Notes: generated by a model not told the origin, from the letters alone. DNA of 64,000 nucleotides from Litoditis marina (GCA_964036275.1 OZ038437.1:18706859-18770858), one strand, 5' to 3'. Positions 12,301-26,027 are shown, counted from the first letter of the stretch. Numbers and translations are program-made.

Positions 12301-13163
12301 TGATCATCGACGTGAAAAAACGTGTAACTTTGCGACGTCATGACGTCGCAAATATAGACAAGGGCTAGAATGTTCATTTTCTTGAAAATGACAATTGTGA
12401 GAGTTTCATATATTTCTAACTCATTATTGTAAACTATTCCAATCAAACTTGCGAACGTTTGACCATCGACTTGGAAAAACGTGTAACTTTGCGACGTCAT
12501 GACGTCGCAAATATAGACAAGGGCTAGAATGTTCATTTTCTTGAAAATGACAATTGTAAGAGTTTCATATATTTTTAACTCATTATTGAAAACTATTCCA
12601 ATCAATTTTGGGAACGTTTGACCATCGATGTGGAAAAACGTGTAGCTTTGCGACGTCATGACGTCGCAAATATAGGCAAAGGCCAGAATGTTCATTTTCT
12701 TGAAAATGACAATTGTAAGAGTTTCATATATTTTTACTCATCATTGAAAACTATTCCAATCAATTTTGGGATGTTTTGATTATCGACGTGGAAAAACGTG
12801 TAACTTTGCGACGTCATGACGTCGCAAATATAGACAAGGGCTAGAATGTTCATTTTCTTGAAAATGACAATTGTAAGAGTTTCATATATTTTTACTCATC
12901 ATTGAAAACTATTCCAATCAATTTTGGGATGTTTTGATCATCGACGTGGAAAAACGTGTAACTTTGCGACGTCATGACGTCGCAAATATAGACAAGGGCT
13001 AGAATGTTCATTTTCTTGAAAATGACAATTGTAAGAGTTTCATATATTTTTGACTCATTATTGGAAACTATTCCAATCAAACTTGCGAACGTTTGACCAT
13101 CGACTTGGAAAAACGTGTAACTTTGCGACGTCATGACGTCGCAAATATAGACAAGGGCTAGAA
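9371..13163 (+). repeat. 3.8-kb duplicated block, copy 1
   Basis: Every landmark compared recurs 4,107 bp later. Examples are the palindrome-lacking junction (10439/14546), TTGGAAGAG (about 11127/15234), AATTTCGGAATG (about 11335/15442), AAAACCTGTAAC (about 11525/15632), CAAACGTGGG (about 11651/15758), TCAGATACTTTAACTC (about 12089/16196) and TTTTGATTATCG (about 12777/16884). The minus-strand translations of both copies are identical over about 1,000 residues. Homology begins after the linker differences at 9362-9370 and ends at 13163, where copy 1 changes to a different subfamily. Confidence 0.92.
10439..10450 (+). repeat. Palindrome-lacking junction 2 of 12
   Basis: Lies 1,567 bp after junction 1, inside the duplicate of that block, with the same GTTAATTTTC change downstream. 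Confidence 0.95.
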
Positions 13164-13477
13164 AGTTCATTTTCTTGAAAATGACATTTGTAAGAGTTTC
13201 ATATATTATTAACTCATTATTGAAAACTAGTCCAATCAATTTTGGAATGTTTTGATCATCGACGTGGAAAAGCGTGTAACTTTGCGACGTCATGACGTCG
13301 CAAATATAGGCAATGGCCAGAAGGTTCATTTTCTTGAAAATGACATTTTTAAGAGTTTCATATATTATTAACTCATTATTGAAAACTAGTCCAATCAATT
13401 TTGGAATGTTTTGATCATCGAAGTGGAAAAGCGTGTAACTTTGCGACGTCACGACGTCGCAAATATAGACAAGGGCT
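13164..13477 (+). repeat. 314-bp patch of a different satellite subfamily
   Basis: Between the two 3.8-kb copies lie about two monomers with GAAAGTTC, GACATTTG, ATTATTAACTC, CTAGTCCAATC, TTTTGGAATG, ATAGGCAATGGCC, ATCGAAGTGG and the rare CACGACGTCG palindrome. These markers are otherwise concentrated in the first 2.2 kb of the window. The only other CACG palindrome found is at about 148, in the same monomer context. The patch looks like a conversion tract or recombination remnant from the subfamily at the window's left end. Confidence 0.85.
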
Positions 13478-16400
13478 AGAATGTTCATTTTCTTGAAAAT
13501 GACAATTGTAAGAGTTTCATATATTTTTAACTCATTATTGAAAACTATTCCAATCAATTTTGGGATGTTTTGATCATCGACGTGGAAAAACGTGTAACTT
13601 TGCGACGTCATGACGTCGCAAATATAGGCAAAGGCCAGAATGTTCATTTTCTTGAAAATGACAATTGTAAGAGTTTCATATATTTTTAACTCATTATTGA
13701 AAACTATTCCAATCAATTTTGGAATGTTTTGATCATCGACGTGAAAAAACGTGTAACTTTACGACGTCATGACGTCGCAAATATAGACAAGGGCTAGAAT
13801 GTTCATTTTCTTGAAAATGACAATTGTAAGAGTTTCATATATTTCTAACTCATTATTGGAAACTATTCCAATCAAACTTGGGAACGTTTGACCATCGACT
13901 TGGAAAAACGTGTAACTTTGCGACGTCATGACGTCGCAAATATAGACAAGGGCTAGAATGTACATTTTCTTTAAAATGACAATTGTAAGAGTTTCATATA
14001 TTTTTATATCATTATTGAAAACTATTCCAATCAATTTTGGGAACGTTTGACCATCGACGTGGAAAAATGTGTAACTTTGCGACGTCATGACGTCGCAAAT
14101 ATAGGCAAAGGCCAGAATGTTCATTTTCTTGAAAATGACAATTGTAAGAGTTTCATATATTTCTGACTCATTATTAAGAACTGTTCCAATCAATTTTGGG
14201 ATGTTTTGACCATCGACGTGGAAAAACGTGTAACTTTGCGACGTCATGACGTCGCAAATATAGACAAGGGCTAGAATGTTCATTTTCTTGAAAATGACAA
14301 TTGTAATAGTTTCATATATTTCTGACTCATTATTAAGAACTGTTCCAATCAATTTTGGGATGTTTTGACCATCGACGTGGAAAAACGTGTAACTTTGCGA
14401 CGTCATGACGTCGCAAATATAGGCAAAGGCCAGAATGTTCATTTTCTTGAAAATGACAATTGTAAGAGTTTCATATATTTTTAACTCATTATTGAAAACT
14501 ATTCCAATCAATTTTGGGATGTTTTGATCATCGACGTGGAAAAACGTGTAAAATATAGGCAAAGGCCAGAATGTTAATTTTCTTGAAAATGACAATTGTA
14601 AGAGTTTCATATATTTCTAACTCATTATTGAAAACTATTCCAATCAATTTTGGGATGTTTTGATCATCGACGTGGAAAAACGTGTAACTTTGCGACGTCA
14701 TGACGTCGCAAATATAGAGAAAGGCCAGAAGGTTTATTTTCTTGAAAATGACAAATGTAAGAGTTTCATATATTTCTAACTCATTATTTAAAACTATTCC
14801 AATCAATTTTGGGATGTTTTGATCATCGACGTGGAAAAACGTGTAACTTTGCGACGTCATGACGTCGCAAATATAGGCAAAGGCCAGAATGTTCATTTTC
14901 TTGAAAATGACAATTGTAAGAGTTTCATATTTTTTTACTCATTATTGAAAACTATTCCAATCAATTTTGGGATGTTTTGATCATCGACGTGGAAAAACGT
15001 GTAACTTTGCGACGTCATGACGTCGCAAATATAGACAAGGGCTAGAATGTTCATTTTCTTGAAAATGACAATTGTAAGAGTTTCATATACTTCTGACTCA
15101 TTATTAAGAACTGTTCCAATCAATTTTGGGATGTTTTGACCATCGACGTGGAAAAACGTGTAACTTTGCGACGTCATGACGTCGCAAATATAGGCAAAGG
15201 CCAGAATGTTCATTTTCTTGAAAATGACAATTGGAAGAGTTTCATATATTTCTGACTCATTATTAAGAACTGTTCCAATCAATTTTGGGATGTTTTGACC
15301 ATCGACGTGGAAAAACGTGTAACTTTGCGACGTCATGACGTCGCAAATATAGGCAAAGGCCAGAATGTTCATTTTCTTGAAAATGACAATTGTAAGAGTT
15401 TCATATATTTTTAACTCATTATTGAAAACTATTCCAATCAATTTCGGAATGTTTTGATCATCGACGTGGAAAAACGTGTAACTTTGCGACGTCATGACGT
15501 CGCAAATATAGGCAAAGGCCAGAATGTTCATTTTCTTGAAAATGACAATTGTAAGAGTTTCATATATTTTTAACTCATTATTGAAAACTATTCCAATCAA
15601 TTTTGGGATGTTTTGATCATCGACGTGGAAAAACCTGTAACTTTGCGACGTCATGACGTCGCAAATATAGACAAGGGCTAGAATGTTCATTTTCTTGAAA
15701 ATGACAATTGTAAGAGTTTCATATATTTTTAACTCATTATTGGAAACTATTCCAATCAAACGTGGGAACGTTTGACCATCGACTTGGAAAAACGTGTAAC
15801 TTTGCGACGTCATGACGTCGCAAATATAGACAAGGGCCAGAATGTTCATTTTCTTGAAAATGACAATTGTAAGAGTTTCATATGTTTCTAACTCATTATT
15901 GAAAACTATTCCAATCAATTTTGAGATGTTTTGATCATCGACGTGGAAAAATGTGTAACTTTGCGACGTCATGACGTCGCAAATATAGACAAGGGCTAGA
16001 ATGTTCATTTTCTTGAAAATGACAATTGTAAGAGTTTCATATATTTCTGACTCATTATTGAAAACTATTCCAATCAATTTTGGGATGTTTTGATCATCGA
16101 CGTGGAAAAACGTGTAACTTTGCGACGTCATGACGTCGCAAATATAGACAAGGGCTAGAATGTTCATTTTCTTGAAAATGACAATTGTAAGAGTTTCAGA
16201 TACTTTAACTCATTATTGAAAACTATTCCAATCAATTTTGGGATGTTTTGATCATCGACGTGGAAAAACGTGTAACTTTGCGACGTCATGACGTCGCAAA
16301 TATAGGCAAAGGCCAGAATGTTCATTTTCTTGAAAATGACAATTGTAAGAGTTTCATATATTTTTAACTCATTATTGAAAACTATTCCAATCAATTTTGG

Positions 16401-17270
16401 GATGTTTTGATCATCGACGTGAAAAAACGTGTAACTTTGCGACGTCATGACGTCGCAAATATAGACAAGGGCTAGAATGTTCATTTTCTTGAAAATGACA
16501 ATTGTGAGAGTTTCATATATTTCTAACTCATTATTGTAAACTATTCCAATCAAACTTGCGAACGTTTGACCATCGACTTGGAAAAACGTGTAACTTTGCG
16601 ACGTCATGACGTCGCAAATATAGACAAGGGCTAGAATGTTCATTTTCTTGAAAATGACAATTGTAAGAGTTTCATATATTTTTAACTCATTATTGAAAAC
16701 TATTCCAATCAATTTTGGGAACGTTTGACCATCGATGTGGAAAAACGTGTAGCTTTGCGACGTCATGACGTCGCAAATATAGGCAAAGGCCAGAATGTTC
16801 ATTTTCTTGAAAATGACAATTGTAAGAGTTTCATATATTTTTACTCATCATTGAAAACTATTCCAATCAATTTTGGGATGTTTTGATTATCGACGTGGAA
16901 AAACGTGTAACTTTGCGACGTCATGACGTCGCAAATATAGACAAGGGCTAGAATGTTCATTTTCTTGAAAATGACAATTGTAAGAGTTTCATATATTTTT
17001 ACTCATCATTGAAAACTATTCCAATCAATTTTGGGATGTTTTGATCATCGACGTGGAAAAACGTGTAACTTTGCGACGTCATGACGTCGCAAATATAGAC
17101 AAGGGCTAGAATGTTCATTTTCTTGAAAATGACAATTGTAAGAGTTTCATATATTTTTGACTCATTATTGGAAACTATTCCAATCAAACTTGCGAACGTT
17201 TGACCATCGACTTGGAAAAACGTGTAACTTTGCGACGTCATGACGTCGCAAATATAGACAAGGGCTAGAA
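13478..17270 (+). repeat. 3.8-kb duplicated block, copy 2
   Basis: This is the second copy of 9371-13163 at +4,107 bp; I saw no base differences in the parts compared. The copy boundary at the right is base 17271 (GAATGTTC here, GAAAGTTC at the equivalent 13164). The offset is 26 monomers less 27 bp. The deficit comes from the 23-bp palindrome deletion and 1-bp deletions inside the unit, so the frame is kept between copies by coincidence of lengths. Confidence 0.92.
14546..14557 (+). repeat. Palindrome-lacking junction 3 of 12
   Basis: The copy of junction 2 in the second 3.8-kb block (+4,107 bp), still with GTTAATTTTC. Confidence 0.95.
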
Positions 17271-19714
17271 TGTTCATTTTCTTGAAAATGACAATTGTAA
17301 GAGTTTCATATATTTCTAACTCATTATTGGAAACTATTCCAATCAAACTTGCGAACGTTTGACCATCGACTTGGAAAAACGTGTAACTTTGCGACGTCAT
17401 GACGTCGCAAATATAGACAAGGGCTAGAATGTTCATTTTCTTGAAAATGACAATTGTAAGAGTTTCATATATTTTTAACTCATTATTGAAAACTATTCCA
17501 ATCAATTTTGGGAACGTTTGACCATCGACGTGGAAAAACGTGTAACTTTGCGACGTCATGACGTCGCAAATAAAGGCAAAGGCCAGAATGTTCATTTTCT
17601 TGAAAATGACAATTGTAAGAGTTTCATATACTTTTAACTCATTATTGAAACCTATTCCAATCAATTTTGGGATGTTTTGATCATCGACGTGGAAAAACGT
17701 GTAGCTTTGCGACGTCATGACGTCGCAAATATAGGCAAAGGCCAGAATGTTCATTTTCTTGAAAATGACAATTGTAAGAGTTTCATATATTTTTACTCAT
17801 CATTGAAAACTATTCCAATCAATTTTGGGATGTTTTGATCATCGACGTGGAAAAACGTGTAACTTTGCGACGTCATGACGTCGCAAATATAGACAAGGGC
17901 TAGAATGTTCATTTTCTTGAAAATGACAATTGTAAGAGTTTCATATATTTCTGACTCATTATTAAGAACTGTTCCAATCAATTTTGGGATGTTTTGACCA
18001 TCGACGTGAAAAAACGTGTAACTTTGCGACGTCATGACGTCGCAAATATAGGCAAAGGCCAGAATGTTCATTTTCTTGAAAATGACAATTGTAAGAGTTT
18101 TATATAATTCTGACTCATTATTAAGAACTGTTCCAATCAATTTTGGGATGTTTTGACCATCGACGTGGAAAAACGTGTAACTTTGCGACGTCATGACGTC
18201 GCAAATATAGGCAAAGGCCAGAATGTTCATTTTCTTGAAAATGACAATTGTAAGAGTTTCATATATTTTTAACTCATTATTGCAAACTATTCCAATCAAT
18301 TTTGGGATGTTTTGATCATCGACGTGGAAAAACGTGTAACTTTGCGACGTCATGACGTCGCAAATATAGACAAGGGCTAGAATGTTCATTTTCTTGAAAA
18401 TGACAATTGTAAGAGTTTCATATATTTCTAACTCATTATTGGAAACTATCCCAATCAAACTTGGGAACGTTTGACCATCGACTTGGAAAAACGTGTAACT
18501 TTGCGACGTCATGACGTCGCAAATATAGACAAGGGCTAGAATGTTCATTTTCTTGAAAATGACAATTGTAAGAGTTTCATATATTTTAAACTCATTATTG
18601 AAAACTATTCCAATCAATTTTGGGAACGTTTGACCATCGACGTGGAAAAACGTGTAACTTTGCGACGTCATGACGTCGCAAATAAAGGCAAAGGCCAGAA
18701 TGTTCATTTTCTTGAAAATGACAATTGTAAGAGTTTCATATACCTTTACTCATTATTGAAAACTATTCCAATCAATTTTGGGATGTTTTGATCATCGACG
18801 TGGAAAAACGTGTAGCTTTGCGACGTCATGACGTCGCAAATATAGGCAAAGGCCAGAATGTTCATTTTCTTGAAAATGACAATTGTAAGAGTTTCATATA
18901 TTTTTACTCATTATTGAAAACTATCCCAATCAAACTTGGGAACGTTTGACCATCGACTTGGAAAAACGTGTAACTTTGCGACGTCATGACGTCGCAAATA
19001 TAGACAAGGGCTAGAATGTTCATTTTCTTGAAAATGACAATTGTAAGAGTTTCATATATTTTTAACTCATTATTGAAAACTATTCCAATCAATTTTGGGA
19101 ACGTTTGACCATCGACGTGGAAAAACGTGTAACTTTGCGACGTCATGACGTCGCAAATATAGACAAGGGCCAGAATGTTCATTTTCTTGAAAATGACAAT
19201 TGTAAGAGTTTCATATACTTTCAACTCATTATTGAAAACTATTCCAATCAATTTTGGGATGTTTTGATCATCGACGTGGAAAAACGTGTAGCTTTGCGAC
19301 GTCATGACGTCGCAAATATAGGCAAAGGCCAGAATGTTCATTTTCTTGAAAATGACAATTGTAAGAGTTTCATATATTTTTACTCATTATTGAAAACTAT
19401 TCCAATCAATTTTGGGATGTTTTGATCATCGACGTGGAAAAACGTGTAACTTTGCGACGTCATGACGTCGCAAATATAGACAAGGGCTAGAATGTTCATT
19501 TTCTTGAAAATGACAATTGTAAGAGTTTCATATATTTCTGACTCATTATTAAGAACTGTTCCAATCAATTTTGGGATGTTTTGACCATCGACGTGGAAAA
19601 GCGTGTAACTTTGCGACGTCATGACGTCGCAAATATAGGCAAAGGCCAGAATGTTCATTTTCTTGAAAATGACAATTGTAAGAGTTTCATATATTTCTGA
19701 CTCATTATTAAGAA

Positions 19715-20991
19715 CTGTTCCAATCAATTTTGGGATGTTTTGACCATCGACGTGGAAAAACGTGTAACTTTGCGACGTCATGACGTCGCAAATATAGGCA
19801 AAGGCCAGAATGTTCATTTTCTTGAAAATGACAATTGTAAGAGTTTCATATATTTTTAACTCATTATTGAAAACTATTCCAATCAATTTTGGGATGTTTT
19901 GATCATCGACGTGGAAAAACGTGTAAAATATAGGCAAAGGCCAGAATGTTCATTTTCTTGAAAATGACATTTGTAAGAGTTTCATATATTTCTAACTCAT
20001 TATTGAAAACTATTCCAATCAATTTTGGGATGTTTTGATCATCGACGTGGAAAAACGTGTAACTTTGCGACGTCATGACGTCGCAAATATAGAGAAAGGC
20101 CAGAAGGTTTCATTTCTTGAAAATGACAATTGTAAGAGTTTCATATATTTCTAACTCATTATTGAAAACTATTCCAATCAATTTTGTGATGTTTTGATCA
20201 TCGACGTGGAAAAACGTGTAACTTTGCGACGTCATGACGTCGCAAGTATAGACAAGGGCTAGAATGTTCATTTTCTTGAAAATGACAATTGTAAGAGTTT
20301 CATATATTTCTGACTCATTATTAAGAACTGTTCCAATCAATTTTGGGATGTTTTGACCATCGACGTGGAAAAACGTGTAACTTTGCGACGTCATGACGTC
20401 GCAAATATAGGCAAAGGCCAGAATGTTCATTTTCTTGAAAATGACAATTGTAAGAGTTTCATATATTTTTAACTCATTATTGAAAACTATTCCAATCAAT
20501 TTTGGGATGTTTTGCTCATCGACGTGAAAAAACGTGTAACTTTGCGACGTCATGACGTCGCAAATATAGACAAGGGCTAGAATGTTCATTTTCTTGAAAA
20601 TGACAATTGTAAGAGTTTCATATATTTCTAACTCATTATTGGAAACTATTCCAATCAAACTTGGGAACGTTTGACCATCGACTTGGAAAAACGTGTAACT
20701 TTGCGACGTCATGACGTCGCAAATATAGACAAGGGCTAGAATGTTCATTTTCTTGAAAATGACAATTGTAAGAGTTTCATATATTTTTAACTCATTATTG
20801 AAAACTATTCCAATCAATTTTGGGAACGTTTGACCATCGACGTGGAAAAACGTGTAACTTTGCGACGTCATGACGTCGCAAATAAAGGCAAAGGCCAGAA
20901 TGTTCATTTTCTTGAAAATGACAATTGTAAGAGTTTCATATACTTTTAACTCATTATTGAAAACTATTCCAATCAATTTTGGGATGTTTTG
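19715..20991 (+). repeat. 1.3-kb block duplicated 5,036 bp downstream, copy 1
   Basis: 19715-20991 matches 24751-26027. Shared rare markers are the palindrome-lacking junction (19921/24957), GGTTTCATTTCTTG (about 20107/25143), AATTTTGTGATG (about 20183/25219) and TTTTGCTCATCG (20515/25551). Differences include ACATTTG/ACAATTG (about 19969/25005), GCAAGTATAG/GCAAATATAG (about 20244/25280) and CTCATTATTG/CTCACTATTG (about 20475/25511). The offset is 32 monomers less 52 bp of deletions. Confidence 0.8.
19921..19932 (+). repeat. Palindrome-lacking junction 4 of 12
   Basis: Same break, now followed by GTTCATTTTC and GACATTTG. A GGTTTCATTTCTTG monomer follows at about 20107. Confidence 0.95.
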
Positions 20992-22989
20992 ACCATCGAC
21001 GTGGAAAAACGTGTAACTTTGCGACGTCATGACGTCGCAAATATAGGCAAAGGCCAGAATGTTCATTTTCTTGAAAATGACAATTGTAAGAGTTTCATAT
21101 ATTTTTAACTCATTATTGAAAACTATTCCAATCAATTTTGGGATGTTTTGATCATCGACGTGGAAAAACGTGTAACTTTGCGACGTCATGACGTCGCAAA
21201 TATAGACAAGGGCTAGAATGTTCATTTTCTTGAAAATGACAATTGTAAGAGTTTCATATATTTCTAACTCATTATTGGAAACTATTCCAATCAAACTTGG
21301 GAACGTTTGACCATCGACTTGGAAAAACGTGTAACTTTGCGACGTCATGACGTCGCAAATATAGACAAGGGCTAGAATGTTCATTTTCTTGAAAATGACA
21401 ATTGTAAGAGTTTCATATATTTTTAACTCATTATTGAAAACTATTCCAATCAATTTTGGGAACGTTTGACCATCGACGTGGAAAAACGTGTAACTTTGCG
21501 ACGTCATGACGTCGCAAATAAAGGCAAAGGCCAGAATGTTCATTTTCTTGAAAATGACAATTGTAAGATTTTCATATACTTTTAACTCATTATTGAAAAC
21601 TATTCCAATCAATTTTGGGATGTTTTGACCATCGACGTGGAAAAACGTGTAACTTTGCGACGTCATGACGTCGCAAATATAGACAAGGGCTAGAATGTTC
21701 ATTTTCTTGAAAATGACAATTGTAAGAGTTTCATATATTTTTAACTCATTATTGAAAACTATTCCAATCAATTTTGGGAACGTTTGACCATCGACGTGGA
21801 AAAACGTGTAACTTTGCGACGTCATGACGTCGCAAATAAAGGCAAAGGCCAGAATGTTCATTTTCTTGAAAATGACAATTGTAAGAGTTTCATATACTTT
21901 TAACTCATTATTGAAAACTATTCCAATCAATTTTGGGATGTTTTGATCATCGACGTGGAAAAACGTGTAGCTTTGCGACGTCATGACGTCGCAAATATAG
22001 GCAAAGGCCAGAATGTTCATTTTCTTGGAAATGACAATTGTAAGAGTTTCATATATTTTTACTCATTATTGAAAACTATTCCAATCAATTTTGGGATGTT
22101 TTGATCATCGACGTGGAAAAACGTGTAACTTTGCGACGTCATGACGTCGCAAATATAGACAAGGGCTAGAATGTTCATTTTCTTGAAAATGACAATTGTA
22201 AGAGTTTCATATATTTCTAACTCATTATTGGAAACTATCCCAATCAAACTTGGGAACGTTTGACCATCGACTTGGAAAAACGTGTAACTTTGCGACGTCA
22301 TGACGTCGCAAATATAGACAAGGGCTAGAATGTTCATTTTCTTGAAAATGACAATTGTAAGAGTTTCATATATTTTTAACTCATTATTGAAAACTATTCC
22401 AATCAATTTTGGGAACGTTTGACCATCGACGTGGAAAAACGTGTAACTTTGCGACGTCATGACGTCGCAAATATAGACAAGGGCCAGAATGTTCATTTTC
22501 TTGAAAATGACAATTGTAAGAGTTTCATATACTTTTAACTCATTATTGAAAACTATTCCTATCAAGTTTGGGATGTTTTGATCATCGACGTGGAAAAACG
22601 TGTAGCTTTGCGACGTCATGACGTCGCAAATATAGGCAAAGGCCAGAATGTTCATTTTCTTGAAAATGACAATTGTAAGAGTTTCATATATTTTTACTCA
22701 TTATTGAAAACTATTCCAATCAATTTTGGGATGTTTTGATCATCGACGTGGAAAAACGTGTAACTTTGCGACGTCATGACGTCGCAAATATAGACAAGGG
22801 CTAGAATGTTCATTTTCTTGAAAATGACAATTGTAAGAGTTTCATATATTTCTAACTCATTATTGGAAACTATCCCAATCAAACTTGGGAACGTTTGACC
22901 ATCGACTTGGAAAAACGTGTAACTTTGCGACGTCATGACGTCGCAAATATAGACAAGGGCCAGAATGTTCATTTTCTTGAAAATGACAA

Positions 22990-24257
22990 TTGTAAGAGTT
23001 TCATATACTTTTAACTCATTATTGAAAACTATTCCAATCAATTTTGGGATGTTTTGATCATCGACGTGGAAAAACGTGTAGCTTTGCGACGTCATGACGT
23101 CGCAAATATAGGCAAAGGCCAGAATGTTCATTTTCTTGAAAATGACAATTGTAAGAGTTTCATATATTTTTACTCATTATTGAAAACTATTCCAATCAAT
23201 TTTGGGATGTTTGATCATCGACGTGGAAAAACGTGTAACTTTGCGACGTCATGACGTCGCAAATATAGACAAGGGCTAGAATGTTCATTTTCTTGAAAAT
23301 GACAATTGTAAGAGTTTCATATATTTCTGACTCATTATTAAGAACTGTTCCAATCAATTTTGGGATGTTTTGACCATCGACGTGGAAAAGCGTGTAACTT
23401 TGCGACGTCATGACGTCGCAAATATAGGCAAAGGCCAGAATGTTCATTTTCTTGAAAATGACAATTGTAAGAGTTTCATATATTTCTGACTTATTATTAA
23501 GAACTGTTCCAATCAATTTTGGGATGTTTTGACCATCGACGTGGAAAAACGTGTAACTTTGCGACGTCATGACGTCGCAAATATAGGCAAAGGCCAGAAT
23601 GTTCATTTTCTTGAAAATGACAACTGTAAGAGTTTCATATACTTTTAACTCATTATTGAAAACTATTCCAATCAATTTTGGGATGTTTTGATCATCGACG
23701 TGGAAAAACGTGTAGCTTTGCGACGTCATGACGTCGCAAATATAGGCAAAGGCCAGAATGTTCATTTTCTTGAAAATGACAATTGTAAGAGTTTCATATA
23801 TTTTTACTCATTATTGAAAACTATTCCAATCAATTTTGGGATGTTTGATCATCGACGTGGAAAAACGTGTAACTTTGCGACGTCATGACGTCGCAAATAT
23901 AGACAAGGGCTAGAATGTTCATTTTCTTGAAAATGACAATTGTAAGAGTTTCATATATTTCTGACTCATTATTAAGAACTGTTCCAATCAATTTTGGGAT
24001 GTTTTGACCATCGACGTGGAAAAGCGTGTAACTTTGCGACGTCATGACGTCGCAAATATAGGCAAAGGCCAGAATGTTCATTTTCTTGAAAATGACAATT
24101 GTAAGAGTTTCATATATTTCTGACTTATTATTAAGAACTGTTCCAATCAATTTTGGGATGTTTTGACCATCGACGTGGAAAAACGTGTAACTTTGCGACG
24201 TCATGACGTCGCAAATATAGGCAAAGGCCAGAATGTTCATTTTCTTGAAAATGACAA
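22990..24257 (+). repeat. 4-monomer tandem duplication (634-bp period)
   Basis: Markers recur 634 bp apart: GGGATGTTTGATC (a 1-bp deletion in the T run) at about 23208 and 23842; GTGGAAAAGCGTG at about 23385 and 24019; CTGACTTATTATTAAG at about 23487 and 24121. The period is 4 x 159 less 2 bp because each copy has two 1-bp deletions. Confidence 0.82.
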
Positions 24258-24343
24258 TTGTAAGAGTTTCATATATTTTTAACTCATTATTGAAAACTAT
24301 TCCAATCAATTTTGGGATGTTTTGATCATCGACGTGGAAAAAC

Positions 24344-24355
24344 GTGTAAAATATA
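24344..24355 (+). repeat. Palindrome-lacking junction 5 of 12
   Basis: First junction of the 613-bp ladder, followed by GACAATTG and then GGTTTCATTTCTTG. Confidence 0.95.
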
Positions 24356-24750
24356 GGCAAAGGCCAGAATGTTCATTTTCTTGAAAATGACAATTGTAAG
24401 AGTTTCATATATTTCTAACTCATTATTGAAAACTATTCCAATCAATTTTGGGATGTTTTGATCATCGACGTGGAAAAACGTGTAACTTTGCGACGTCATG
24501 ACGTCGCAAATATAGAGAAAGGCCAGAAGGTTTCATTTCTTGAAAATGACAATTGTAAGAGTTTCATATATTTCTAACTCATTATTGAAAACTATTCCAA
24601 TCAATTTTGTGATGTTTTGACCATCGACGTGGAAAAACGTGTAACTTTGCGACGTCATGACGTCGCAAATATAGGCAAAGGCCAGAATGTTCATTTTCTT
24701 GAAAATGACAATTGTAAGAGTTTCATATATTTTTAACTCATTATTGAAAA

Positions 24751-26027
24751 CTATTCCAATCAATTTTGGGATGTTTTGACCATCGACGTGGAAAAACGTG
24801 TAACTTTGCGACGTCATGACGTCGCAAATATAGGCAAAGGCCAGAATGTTCATTTTCTTGAAAATGACAATTGTAAGAGTTTCATATATTTTTAACTCAT
24901 TATTGAAAACTATTCCAATCAATTTTGGGATGTTTTGATCATCGACGTGGAAAAACGTGTAAAATATAGGCAAAGGCCAGAATGTTCATTTTCTTGAAAA
25001 TGACAATTGTAAGAGTTTCATATATTTCTAACTCATTATTGAAAACTATTCCAATCAATTTTGGGATGTTTTGATCATCGACGTGGAAAAACGTGTAACT
25101 TTGCGACGTCATGACGTCGCAAATATAGAGAAAGGCCAGAAGGTTTCATTTCTTGAAAATGACAATTGTAAGAGTTTCATATATTTCTAACTCATTATTG
25201 AAAACTATTCCAATCAATTTTGTGATGTTTTGATCATCGACGTGGAAAAACGTGTAACTTTGCGACGTCATGACGTCGCAAATATAGACAAGGGCTAGAA
25301 TGTTCATTTTCTTGAAAATGACAATTGTAAGAGTTTCATATATTTCTGACTCATTATTAAGAACTGTTCCAAACAATTTTGGGATGTTTTGACCATCGAC
25401 GTGGAAAAACGTGTAACTTTGCGACGTCATGACGTCGCAAATATAGGCAAAGACCAGAATGTTCATTTTCTTGAAAATGACAATTGTAAGAGTTTCATAT
25501 ATTTTTAACTCACTATTGAAAACTATTCCAATCAATTTTGGGATGTTTTGCTCATCGACGTGAAAAAACGTGTAACTTTGCGACGTCATGACGTCGCAAA
25601 TATAGACAAGGGCTAGAATGTTCATTTTCTTGAAAATGACAATTGTAAGAGTTTCATATATTTCTAACTCATTATTGGAAACTATTCCAATCAAACTTGG
25701 GAACGTTTGACCATCGACTTGGAAAAACGTGTAACTTTGCGACGTCATGACGTCGCAAATATAGACAAGGGCTAGAATGTTCATTTTCTTGAAAATGACA
25801 ATTGTAAGAGTTTCATATATTTTTAACTCATTATTGAAAACTATTCCAATCAATTTTGGGAACGTTTGACCATCGACGTGGAAAAACGTGTAACTTTGCG
25901 ACGTCATGACGTCGCAAATAAAGGCAAAGGCCAGAATGTTCATTTTCTTGAAAATGACAATTGTAAGAGTTTCATATACTTTTAACTCATTATTGAAAAC
26001 TATTCCAATCAATTTTGGGATGTTTTG
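24751..26027 (+). repeat. 1.3-kb block, copy 2 of the 5,036-bp-offset pair
   Basis: This is the counterpart of 19715-20991. It overlaps the 613-bp ladder, so the ladder and the longer duplication share history. The right boundary is where GACCATCG (copy 1) and GATCATCG plus GTGTAGC (copy 2) diverge. Confidence 0.78.
24957..24968 (+). repeat. Palindrome-lacking junction 6 of 12
   Basis: 613 bp after junction 5 and 5,036 bp after junction 4. It belongs to both duplications. Confidence 0.95.

Larger units (their letters stand above)
17271..22989 (+). repeat. Mosaic of short multi-monomer units
   Basis: Several small-period duplications are visible. The linker variant AATAAAGGCAAAGG lies at 17571 and 18683 (1,112 bp apart) and at 20883, 21519 and 21837 (4 and then 2 monomers apart). 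The TTTTTACTC 1-bp deletions at about 22060 and 22695 are 635 bp apart. Monomers of the GTGTAGCTTTGCG type and the CTGACTCATTATTAAGAAC type alternate with others. No single unit spans the segment. Confidence 0.7.
24190..25233 (+). repeat. 4-monomer tandem duplication (613-bp period)
   Basis: The palindrome-lacking junction lies at 24344 and 24957, GGTTTCATTTCTTG at about 24530 and 25143, and TTTTGTGATG at about 24606 and 25219, all 613 bp apart (4 x 159 less 23). One copy has GTGATGTTTTGACC where the other has GTGATGTTTTGATC. The exact left edge is uncertain because the flanking monomers are near-consensus. Confidence 0.78.

Noticed and set aside
19105..19425. Plus-strand open frames of 66-106 codons (also near 23054, 26978, 33421, 35145, 39094, 45109)
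   Set aside because: They are short opposite-strand readings of the same monomers (landmark RRHDVANIGKGQNVHF) and appear wherever two monomers lack a stop. There is no independent support.
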